Origin: CAZGSN01 sp964371655
GTDB lineage: Bacteria > Desulfobacterota > Binatia > HRBIN30
NCBI GenBank assembly: GCA_964371655.1
Contig: CAYJOD010000016.1
Location: 33,957 to 97,956, forward strand
Reading direction: 5' to 3'
DNA: 64,000 nucleotides
Positions 9,824 to 16,936 of the stretch are shown here, in pieces. The first letter of the stretch is position 1, and every line of letters begins with the position of its first letter. A program made the translations under genes and the position numbers. Under the pieces are notes generated by a model. It saw only the letters and a program-made list of their open reading frames with translations, was not told where the DNA came from and searched no databases.

Positions 9824-9989
9824 GGCGCCGCGTACTGGATCAGTTTGATTTCCAGAGCAATGTCATCCCGAGCACCAGCGAGGACTTCTTCGGGTCGACG
9901 ACCGCAACAGCGCGCGCTCGCGGAAGATTCCTCGCCACGGAATTGTGGATGGCTCGGAATGACAATCAAACTGACCCACTACCGGCGCC
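9824..9989. repeat. MITE-like palindromic element with 26-bp terminal inverted repeats
   Basis: The outer arms at 9824-9850 and 9964-9989 are near-perfect inverted repeats (core TCAGTTTGATT / AATCAAACTGA) that begin and end in GGCGCC. A second nested pair lies at 9861-9873 (TGTCATCCCGAGC) and 9952-9964 (GCTCGGAATGACA), with one mismatch. The element fills most of the gap between the divergent genes at 9739 and 10025. It carries no gene. The long reading frame across it on the plus strand is the reason I place the next gene's start at 10025. Confidence 0.75.
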
Positions 9990-10024
9990 AAGCGCCGGTC
10001 GACAAACAGAGGGCTGATGGTAGG

Positions 10025-11011
10025 ATGCTTGTTGAGAAGTTCGAAGCCGTGGACACTCCAGATAGCACCCAGTCAAACCTTTCGAACGCCGGCGGGGGCC
10101 ATTTCATGGCTCTCGCCGAGCAGCTGAGCCCGTTTGCCACGGAAACCTGCGCGCCGCGGGATCCACTCTACGATTACACCATGCGGCCGTACGCGGCTGG
10201 AGTGGACCAGACCGGCCGGCTCCGCTCTTCCACACTGCTCTACCAACTTCTCGCCGGCAGCCGGCAAAAAGACGCGTGGCAATGCCTGATCGCCGGCCTG
10301 CGCGAAAAGCTCGGACTGCACCGGACGATCTGGGGTGCAAAGTACATCGATGGTCGGATCGGCGCCGAGCTCTACTTCTATTTCCGCACCCTCTCCTCCG
10401 CCCGCGGCGATCGTGATCCGCGAGAGTGTATTCCCGAACCGATTACCTTTGCCCAGGTCGCCGACGCACTGGCGCCCACCGTGCGCATTCTGCCCACCTA
10501 TCCCGCCCACGCACCTGCGATCATGGTCAGCATCGACATGGACGACACGGTGCTCGCGCGCGGTGAGATAGAAGAGCTCCACGTGTACATGCAGAGCGGA
10601 CTTTCGTGGAATGTGCGAGCCGACCGCATCGAGCACGCCAACCACTACGAATTCTTCGAGCTCAGCGAAGTCGATCGGCTGCGTGCCCTGATCGAGCGCC
10701 AAGCCAACGGCCTGCTTCATGCGAGTGCGTGCGGTGTGGATATCGCGCAGCTCCTCTTGCCGCGCTTGTACAACTGCCGCACCATTTGCCTGGCCGCCAA
10801 ACGCCAGGCGGACGGCATCTACTTTGCCGGCATCGACACCGAGCAGCTGCGCTGGTTCATGGACCAATTCGATTGGCCGCAATCCACGCGCAGCTTCCTG
10901 GCGATGCATGCCGACGACTTTGCGCACATCCGCTGGGATGTGGGTCTAGACTTCGTCGCCGCCGGCGCGGGTTTCCGCTGGGTGAAGAGCGGGGTCTATG
11001 GAACGCTCTGA
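10025..11011 (+). CDS. Uncharacterised protein beside an rSAM gene
   Basis: 328 residues from the ATG at 10025; an ATG at 10106 would give 301. The frame is open back to 9782, but that part runs through a palindromic repeat. No signal peptide or membrane helix is visible. The sequence alternates amphipathic helices with beta-rich stretches such as GAELYFYFR, PAIMVSIDMDD and RWDVGLDFV, and ends in KSGVYGTL. The length and alpha-beta periodicity are compatible with an ABBA-type aromatic prenyltransferase barrel, but I see no motif that establishes this, so the function is unknown. It overlaps the following rSAM gene by 14 nt and is therefore translationally coupled to it, making it a strong candidate partner or substrate-handling protein for that enzyme. 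Confidence 0.75.
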   Translation: MLVEKFEAVDTPDSTQSNLSNAGGGHFMALAEQLSPFATETCAPRDPLYDYTMRPYAAGVDQTGRLRSSTLLYQLLAGSRQKDAWQCLIAGLREKLGLHRTIWGAKYIDGRIGAELYFYFRTLSSARGDRDPRECIPEPITFAQVADALAPTVRILPTYPAHAPAIMVSIDMDDTVLARGEIEELHVYMQSGLSWNVRADRIEHANHYEFFELSEVDRLRALIERQANGLLHASACGVDIAQLLLPRLYNCRTICLAAKRQADGIYFAGIDTEQLRWFMDQFDWPQSTRSFLAMHADDFAHIRWDVGLDFVAAGAGFRWVKSGVYGTL

Positions 11012-12353
11012 CCACCAGCAAGCCTCCGGGCACGGCGATGCGGCGCCCGCTTCCAGAGCAGCGGAGACGGAACTGTCCCCCCGCACCGCCCGAACGCTCG
11101 CCATCGGCTACAACTGCAACAACCAGTGCCGCATGTGTTTGGTGGAAGGGCTGCGTGGCAACCGACCCGCCATGGACTGGGACACCTACCGGCGTCAGGT
11201 GCACGCCGCTGCCGCGGAGCCGCGGGTGGACCGGCTCGTCTTGTCCGGCGCCGAAAGTACGTTAGAGCCGGATTTCCTGCGCCGCGCCGCCTACGCCCGT
11301 GACAGCGGTGGCTTCCGGCATATCCGGGTGCAGAGCAACGGCCGCCGCTTTGCCGATGCGAAGTTCACGCGCGCCGCCCGGGAAGCGGGGATCGACGAAT
11401 TCTACATTTCCGTGCGCGCGCACACGGCGGACATCGAGGCCTCGATCACCGGCAAGGCGGCGAGCTTCAAACAAATGCTTGCCGGGCTGGATAACATTGG
11501 ATCCGTTGGTGGCACGCTGCTCACCTGCACCGCGGTATTCGACCGGAACGTGCAACACCTCGAGGCCGTTACCGAGCTGGTGCTGCGCTTCGACCCGGCG
11601 CGCGTCGAATTCTACAACTTCGTCCCGGTCAGCTCCGAGCAGCGCGGTCTGCTCGTTCCGCTCTCTGCCATTCAACCCGCCCTGCAGGGGGCTCTCGATC
11701 GGCTCGCGTCCAGCCCTGCGGAGGCGGCGGCCACGTGGTTTCCCCGCTGCATCCTTGGGCCGCATGACACTGCCTACGTCCCCGACCTGCCGGAGACGGC
11801 GATCGACGAGGCGTTCTGGAACGCGTTTCCACGCTTTCACTGTTTCTATGGGCGCGTCTGCGCCTGGTACGGTCAATGCCAAGGGCTCTCCGAAGCGTAC
11901 ATCGAGCGCTTCGGCTGGGAGACTGAGCAACTGCGCCCGCGCGCGGGCGCGCCGGCCGCGCATGCCGTCGAAACGGCAAGACACGCGGCGGCGGACCAGG
12001 AATCGTCGCGGCGTAGCCGGCCGCCTGCGGCAATGCCTGCCGATTCCCGTTGGCTCGAGTTACTGAGTGGGCCGGACGGGGTACCCCTACAGACTACCTC
12101 TCTCTGGTCGTTGGAGGGCGTTACCCGGAGCATCGGACGCGTGCGCTATCGATTTCTGTTGCCGAACGGCGATCGCTACGAGCTCGTGCTGGAGCCTCGT
12201 GACGACGCCGGGCGGCGACACGCCCAGACCCCGCGCTTCAACGTCACCATGGTTCCCCTCGTCGCCGGAAGCCGGCGATTCATCCATCGCCTGCTCTTCA
12301 CCCTCTTGCCGATCGTGTCGCGTAACGACGACGGGCGGCTGCGGCTAGATTGA
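10998..12353 (+). CDS. Radical SAM protein with C-terminal accessory module
   Basis: 451 residues. The rSAM motif comes very early: C40-x3-C44-x2-C47 in GYNCNNQCRMC. The second rSAM strand reads LVLSGAEST where most relatives have GGEP. Around residues 280-293 a Cys-rich element (FHCFYGRVCAWYGQC) resembles the auxiliary-cluster tail of the sister genes. After a low-complexity Ala/Arg linker at about 315-345, residues 368-451 carry one copy of the W-x-[IVL] module (SLWSLEGV, then YELVLEP). The start overlaps the unknown protein by 14 nt. It converges on the next rSAM gene, 42 bp away. The substrate is unknown; the small module could act as a docking domain. Confidence 0.85.
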   Translation: MERSDHQQASGHGDAAPASRAAETELSPRTARTLAIGYNCNNQCRMCLVEGLRGNRPAMDWDTYRRQVHAAAAEPRVDRLVLSGAESTLEPDFLRRAAYARDSGGFRHIRVQSNGRRFADAKFTRAAREAGIDEFYISVRAHTADIEASITGKAASFKQMLAGLDNIGSVGGTLLTCTAVFDRNVQHLEAVTELVLRFDPARVEFYNFVPVSSEQRGLLVPLSAIQPALQGALDRLASSPAEAAATWFPRCILGPHDTAYVPDLPETAIDEAFWNAFPRFHCFYGRVCAWYGQCQGLSEAYIERFGWETEQLRPRAGAPAAHAVETARHAAADQESSRRSRPPAAMPADSRWLELLSGPDGVPLQTTSLWSLEGVTRSIGRVRYRFLLPNGDRYELVLEPRDDAGRRHAQTPRFNVTMVPLVAGSRRFIHRLLFTLLPIVSRNDDGRLRLD

Positions 12354-12395
12354 GCGCGGACGTCTGGCAACTCCTGCGTTAGTGGCGGTCAGCTG

Positions 12396-13664
12396 TCAGT
12401 CGGCACCGGCTCTTGCCTCGGATCGGATGGGCACGAACTCGGTGCCCCCGTAGCGCTCGACATAGCGTTTCCAAATCCCCGAGCACCGAGGTCGATGCGT
12501 ACACACAGCACAAGTGTCGAGCATCATACGGTCATCGGCAACGACCACACCTGCCGGATTGTCAGCCTCATCGCAGAAGCGTTCGTACCCGGTGAGCATG
12601 CACAGCGGCAGGCCACAGACGCCGGCGACCCGCACCCATTCTTGCGCGCGCCCGCAATCATCGAGTGCGGCGCGCAACGCAGGTAAGACTTCGGTGATGC
12701 GCGGCATCCGTGTGAGGTGATTCAACGCCGCCGCCACCGGAGCCATGAAAGAAAAGACACGGCCGAAGAGTGCCCCGCCAAAGCGGCGGCGCAGCCAGGC
12801 GACGTAGGCCGGCGGCTCGTTGCGATTGAGCTCGTTGATCACGAAATTGGTAACGACAACGATTCCGCTCGCGAGCGCGGCGTCGATTCCCTGCAACGTG
12901 AGCGCGTGCGTGCCCGGCGCGCCTGTAATCCGATCCGAAACGTCGGCGTCGAACGAATGCACTGACACGAACAATGACGAGATGCCGGCGTCGTGCAGTG
13001 CTCCCGCAAATCCGGGCTCGGCCAGCTTCACCCCATTTGTCTGCAGCATCACCTGCATCACGCCACCGTCGCGCACCGCACGCACAACATCGAGAAGAGC
13101 GTGATTCAGAGTCGGCTCTCCGCCGCTGATCACAACCGAATCTGTGCCCTGCCGCCCCAGTTCTCTTGCGGTATCGATCGCAACGCTAGCGTTCGGGAGC
13201 ACGTTGGGCGCAAATGCATCGCAATTGCAAAAGAAACATGCCTGATTGCACACGAGGTTGAGCCGCAGCTCTACCGTCCCCCGAAGGTGTGCGGGTTGCC
13301 TCACCTCGGTAGCGGAGACCGGAGCCCGGCGAGAGGTCGCCTCTTCCAGCAAAGCCTCGATCTCGCCTGCAGCAAACGACGGAATATTCTTCCGCACTCG
13401 AGCTTGGAGCTCATCGAGCAAGGGGCGATGCTCGGGCGTCGATCTTCCCACGAGCATTGCGCTGAGCTGCGGCAACGAAAGGAAACCGGGCTGTCCCGGC
13501 GGACGCAAGATCAGCACACTCTCATTGAGGTGCTCGGTCGCCGGACGCGACAGCGCGACGCGGATGCCAGACGATGCCCGCACATCCACAATCGTCCATC
13601 CGGCCAGCGGCATGTCACCCATTAACTGCTGCACGATCTGGCGCGCCGAAAAACCTGGAATCAT
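12396..13664 (-). CDS. Radical SAM protein with N-terminal accessory module
   Basis: 422 residues from the ATG at 13664. The frame continues to an ATG at 13721, but that codon lies inside a palindromic repeat, so I prefer the later start. Residues 21-92 form one copy of the shared module (AGWTIVDV, then SVLILRPPGQPG). The rSAM motif is C139-x3-C143-x2-C146 in NLVCNQACFFC, followed by a fourth cysteine, C148, and ISGGEPTLN. The tail DTCAVCTHRPRC, then YVERYGG, gives CxxC-x5-C, a likely ligand set for an auxiliary cluster shared with the tandem protein at 16937 and the protein at 56217. It is most similar in layout to the second half of that tandem protein. The substrate is unknown. Confidence 0.85.
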   Translation of the reverse strand: MIPGFSARQIVQQLMGDMPLAGWTIVDVRASSGIRVALSRPATEHLNESVLILRPPGQPGFLSLPQLSAMLVGRSTPEHRPLLDELQARVRKNIPSFAAGEIEALLEEATSRRAPVSATEVRQPAHLRGTVELRLNLVCNQACFFCNCDAFAPNVLPNASVAIDTARELGRQGTDSVVISGGEPTLNHALLDVVRAVRDGGVMQVMLQTNGVKLAEPGFAGALHDAGISSLFVSVHSFDADVSDRITGAPGTHALTLQGIDAALASGIVVVTNFVINELNRNEPPAYVAWLRRRFGGALFGRVFSFMAPVAAALNHLTRMPRITEVLPALRAALDDCGRAQEWVRVAGVCGLPLCMLTGYERFCDEADNPAGVVVADDRMMLDTCAVCTHRPRCSGIWKRYVERYGGTEFVPIRSEARAGAD

Positions 13665-13699
13665 CCCGAAAATCTCACTTGCCGTCTGCGGTGACTGAT

Positions 13700-13849
13700 G
13701 CGCCCTTCGAGACGGCGCCAAAAGCGGGCGCCTCCTCAGGGCGAACGGTGTAACGACAGTTGCACCAATTTTTCCCGTTCGCCCTGAGGAGCGGCCTCCT
13801 GAGTAGCGAAGCGTATCGAAGGGTTCTCAGGCCGCGTCTCCAAGGGCGC
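13700..13849. repeat. Nested palindromic element
   Basis: The inner arms TCCTCAGGGCGAACGG (13733-13748) and CCGTTCGCCCTGAGGA (13775-13790) are a perfect 16-bp inverted repeat with a 26-bp spacer. The outer arms at 13700-13716 and 13831-13849 (GCGCCCTTCGAGACGGC against GCCGCGTCTCCAAGGGCGC) are imperfect. The element lies upstream of the rSAM gene at 12396-13664 and has no coding content. It looks like a dispersed MITE or REP-type sequence. Confidence 0.7.
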
Positions 13850-13858
13850 GCTCTACCA

Positions 13859-13901
13859 GACTGATCGCGGCCTGGCAGTCCAACTGATGTTTTCGGAATC
13901 A
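13859..13901. repeat. 43-bp dispersed repeat, copy 1
   Basis: This stretch (core CAGTCCAACTGA) matches 39513-39555 at about 36 of 43 positions on the same strand. Both copies lie next to larger palindromic elements in intergenic DNA, which suggests they are part of a wider mobile or decaying repeat family. Confidence 0.55.
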
Positions 13902-13969
13902 TATTTCACGCCTGTGCCGACCGCGGGCTCGCAATCGGTCTCGACCCAATGACGCCGCGCGTCGCCCTA

Positions 13970-16174
13970 TTAGAGTTGATCCACCTCGTCGTCCGTACAC
14001 ATCTTGAGAACCACATCAGACAATGGGTGTGCTTGGCAGGTGAGCACGAACCCTTGTTGCATCTGCGCCTCGGTGAGGAAGATCTGACTGCTCTGATCAA
14101 CCCGCCCTTCCAGCAAACGCGCGCAGCAGATCCCACACGAGCCCATCCGGCAACCGAACGGTAATTGAAGACCACTCCCCAAGGCGTCGTCCAGCACCGG
14201 TGCACCGCCATCTGAGGCAAAGCTGAACCGCCCCTCCGGCAACAGCTCAACCTCTACCCAGTAGCGTCCATCCGTCGGTCGCTCTTCTTGCTGGCCCAGC
14301 ACATGACGCGAGGATCCGGAGCGCTCGACGGCTCCCCACATATTCTTGACGCGATTCTGTTCGTGCTCGACGTGGGGACCGGAATAGAGGTTCTGGCGCG
14401 AGAATCCGTATGGCTTGATCACTACGCCGAGACCCTCGGTCCGGCGCAATAGCTCGTTCAGATGCGGCAGAATCTCGTCCTCTTCGATTGCCAGCTTGGA
14501 GCAGGACTCCGGAGGCAAACCGAGCGAGCGCACCGGCTGTAGGATGAAATGACGCACACCGCGGTCGTAGGTGGCGCGGAAGATCGACTCGAGCTGCAAC
14601 ACGTTCAGACGCGAGACGACGATCTTGTGCGTAATGCTGACGCGAAGGCCAAGGGCATCGGCAAGCCGCAGCAGCACCGCCAGCCCCTTCAACGCCTCGT
14701 CGAGCGATTGCCCGGAATCTCCAATCGGATTGATTTCGAGCTGCGAGGCGGTATCCGCCGCATGCAAGGCGATGTCGAAGTACTCGAATCCCGCCTCCAG
14801 AACCTTCAAGGCAAAACCAGGATCGCCGAAGCTGCGGAAATGCGACGACATGCCGAAGCAGGTGAATCCCACACTCTTGGCAAGCTCCACGTGTTCGAAC
14901 AACTGCGGGTGAATCGACGGCTCGCCGCTGGCGAAGAAGAGCATGTCGTACTTGCCTGCGGACTCCAAGATCAGCTCGCGCAAGGCATCCACCTTCGCCC
15001 TGGGCCGATGGGTCGGATCGAACTTCTCCACGCAAAACGCGCAGGCGCTGTTGCAGGCACCGCTACCGACGATATTCAGCACCCGGAGGTTCGTGTGCCC
15101 CGGGCCGCGCTCCGGCTCGAACCCGAGCCCCAAAGTCGCGGCATTTGCCGCATCGAGCTCGGCGAGTAGCGCATCGACATCAACCCGGGGGCGGCGCAAG
15201 GCGGGCAACCTGGTGCCGTCGTCCATGGCGCTCGACCCGGAGCCGCCAGTCGTGCCGCGAACGACACGGTTGAGAGCCTTGGTCGCGTCGCGCGCCAACG
15301 CCTTCAGGACATCAGAAGGCACGGTCTCTCTGGCCGTCAGCCGCACCGCAACCCGCGCGCTATCGGGTCGTGCCAGAAAGACATAACAGCGATCGGCAAA
15401 GGCGAGCGCCGTGCGGCTGATTTCCAGACGATTGGTACCCACCTCTTCAAGCTCGAAAGATACGGTTCTCGCTTCCACGTCGATCCGCGGCACGACGCGT
15501 CTGGGACTCTCGGAACGAGCTCCGGCCCCACCGGGACGGGTCTGGGTTTCGCTGTGGGGCGAGAGCGCCGCAACCAGATCGTCGTTGCACGAACCATTTT
15601 CATTGTTGCTGAGCGTCTCGGCCAAATCGATGAGCACGCCAGCAATCGAATCATCGGTTGGCGCGGTGCCACCGCCGTCGTTCATCAGCATGAAATCCAG
15701 GTGCCGAGTGTACGCTACTCCCCGAGGCGCACCACCGTTCCGATGAATAGCAACGCGTGCGCTGCTCCCGGATTCGTGTCGCAGCACCAACACCGCCGCA
15801 CCGGCTCGGATCGGGCTCAGCGAATCAATCCCCCAGCCGAAACCGATCTCGGCACCTTCCGCAAATGGTGCCAACAACCGCCAGGGCGGTGCGCTCGGAG
15901 CAGCAAGCATACGCTCTTGCCCCCGAGAGTCGTTGGCCGAGGGATGACGCAGCTTGCTAACGGTCGCCGACAGCGCCTCGGTGCAGAACTCGTCGCAGAA
16001 AGCCTGCACCTCCACGGCGGAAACAGAACCCAGTGGCTCGAGTCGGGCGACGATATGGTCGCCACAATCCGATAGCGCCACCAGCGCTCGGTCGCGAAAC
16101 TTGTCGGCAGCGGACTCTAGCGCGTCGTGATCATAGAGATCGGTGTGAAAACGGAGTGGTTCCATCAAGAGCAT
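13970..16174 (-). CDS. Radical SAM - ferredoxin fusion with N-terminal accessory modules
   Basis: 734 residues. The N-terminal 330 residues hold three small modules. Residues 5-75 and 228-305 resemble, from memory, the small HxsD protein of His-Xaa-Ser systems (for example ALAFADRCYVFLA). Residues 108-190 are a W-x-I module (GFGWGID). The rSAM motif is C374-x3-C378-x2-C381 (SGACNSACAFC), followed later by a degenerate second-strand motif, FFASGEPSIHP. The C-terminus, about 645-734, is a plant-type [2Fe-2S] ferredoxin: C675-x4-C680-x2-C683-x29-C713 in PFGCRMGSCGICC. A fused ferredoxin would supply the reducing electron to the rSAM cluster or a later redox step. The start at 16174 follows a small ORF by 7 nt; Met4 is an alternative. 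Confidence 0.88.
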   Translation of the reverse strand: MLLMEPLRFHTDLYDHDALESAADKFRDRALVALSDCGDHIVARLEPLGSVSAVEVQAFCDEFCTEALSATVSKLRHPSANDSRGQERMLAAPSAPPWRLLAPFAEGAEIGFGWGIDSLSPIRAGAAVLVLRHESGSSARVAIHRNGGAPRGVAYTRHLDFMLMNDGGGTAPTDDSIAGVLIDLAETLSNNENGSCNDDLVAALSPHSETQTRPGGAGARSESPRRVVPRIDVEARTVSFELEEVGTNRLEISRTALAFADRCYVFLARPDSARVAVRLTARETVPSDVLKALARDATKALNRVVRGTTGGSGSSAMDDGTRLPALRRPRVDVDALLAELDAANAATLGLGFEPERGPGHTNLRVLNIVGSGACNSACAFCVEKFDPTHRPRAKVDALRELILESAGKYDMLFFASGEPSIHPQLFEHVELAKSVGFTCFGMSSHFRSFGDPGFALKVLEAGFEYFDIALHAADTASQLEINPIGDSGQSLDEALKGLAVLLRLADALGLRVSITHKIVVSRLNVLQLESIFRATYDRGVRHFILQPVRSLGLPPESCSKLAIEEDEILPHLNELLRRTEGLGVVIKPYGFSRQNLYSGPHVEHEQNRVKNMWGAVERSGSSRHVLGQQEERPTDGRYWVEVELLPEGRFSFASDGGAPVLDDALGSGLQLPFGCRMGSCGICCARLLEGRVDQSSQIFLTEAQMQQGFVLTCQAHPLSDVVLKMCTDDEVDQL

Positions 16175-16181
16175 CTCAAAA

Positions 16182-16349
16182 TCACCCGCAAAGCTCGACG
16201 ATCAATCCGCGCACCAGCACGCACAGAACCTCGCGCCCGTGACCGGGCTCGGGCTCAAAGCCAAGACCGACCGGGGAGGCGATTGCCGAATCCAACTCGA
16301 CGAGGAATTCTTCGCGGCGGTTGCGCGGAGGCCATTCGTTGGTGACCAT
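16182..16349 (-). CDS. Small ORF, 55 aa, resembling the pre-rSAM linker
   Basis: An ATG at 16349 opens 55 codons ending in TGA (16182-16184), 7 nt before the rSAM-ferredoxin start and on the same strand. The product contains LVELDSAIASPVGLGFEPE and then GHGREVL. The downstream enzyme has the very similar LAELDAANAATLGLGFEPE at residues 337-355, just before its rSAM domain. The short ORF ends (LIVELCG) where the CxxxCxxC motif would follow. It is therefore either the remnant of a second rSAM gene or a small stand-alone protein derived from that segment. A RiPP-like precursor role is possible because of its position, but the homology to the enzyme itself argues for a remnant. Confidence 0.5.
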   Translation of the reverse strand: MVTNEWPPRNRREEFLVELDSAIASPVGLGFEPEPGHGREVLCVLVRGLIVELCG

Positions 16350-16445
16350 TTCATGCTGCCGTGGCCCCCGTCGTCGAGATGCATGGATGCGAGGCTCGTA
16401 CCACCTAGGTCATGGTTGAGCAAGTTGTTTGAGTCCCTACGCCAA

Positions 16446-16643
16446 GGCCACGGCAAAGTCGCTGACGGAGCCAGCTTGCACCGCAGAGGTGCCGAGCAAA
16501 GCGGGCGGGCCGCCCGCGCTCCCGGCGATGATATTCCGCTCGGGGCGCTGGTTTCAGGCAATCGCGCGGACGGCTCGTCCGCCACCGGGTGGAATGAGGC
16601 TTGATGCGGCTCCAGCCGTCCGTGACTCGACTTTGCCGTGGCC
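16446..16643. repeat. MITE-like element, copy 1 of 2
   Basis: This element of about 198 bp begins GGCCACGGCAAAGTCGCTGA and ends CTTTGCCGTGGCC, forming terminal inverted repeats, with a GC-rich palindrome (GCGGGCGGGCCGCCCGC) in the middle. A second copy lies at 55921-56129 with most of its internal sequence conserved. There is no transposase, so it would move in trans if at all. Of the rest of the 587-bp gap before the tandem rSAM gene, 16350-16445 and 16644-16936 show no gene or obvious structure. Confidence 0.8.
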
Positions 16644-16936
16644 CTGGCCCCTACGCTGGACCCACCACCCGACGCAAACTTACCTTGACTCCGTCATCCC
16701 CAGGGTGGTACCGATTACTTACTTGTAGCTCCCGATGAAAATCATCGCGGTATGAAGTGGTTCCCGACGTCGGGCGTGTGTGCAGATCCAGACGGGTTTG
16801 GCATAGCCGAGCGGGTGGCGTCCATTTTCCGCGCAGGGCAACGCGCGACTGGATGCCTGACCCGATCCACTTAGATGATAGATGACCCTCGGCGCCGCGA
16901 GCAGCTCCCGCGTACCCTTCCGGGCTACTGGCCACT

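Noticed and set aside
9782..10024. 81-codon N-terminal extension of the unknown protein at 10025
   Set aside because: The extension runs through the palindromic element at 9824-9989 and has no protein-like pattern.
13970..16349. RiPP precursor gene upstream of the rSAM-ferredoxin enzyme
   Set aside because: The small ORF shows clear similarity to the enzyme's own linker, so a relic is the simpler reading; precursor status is left open only as a finding.
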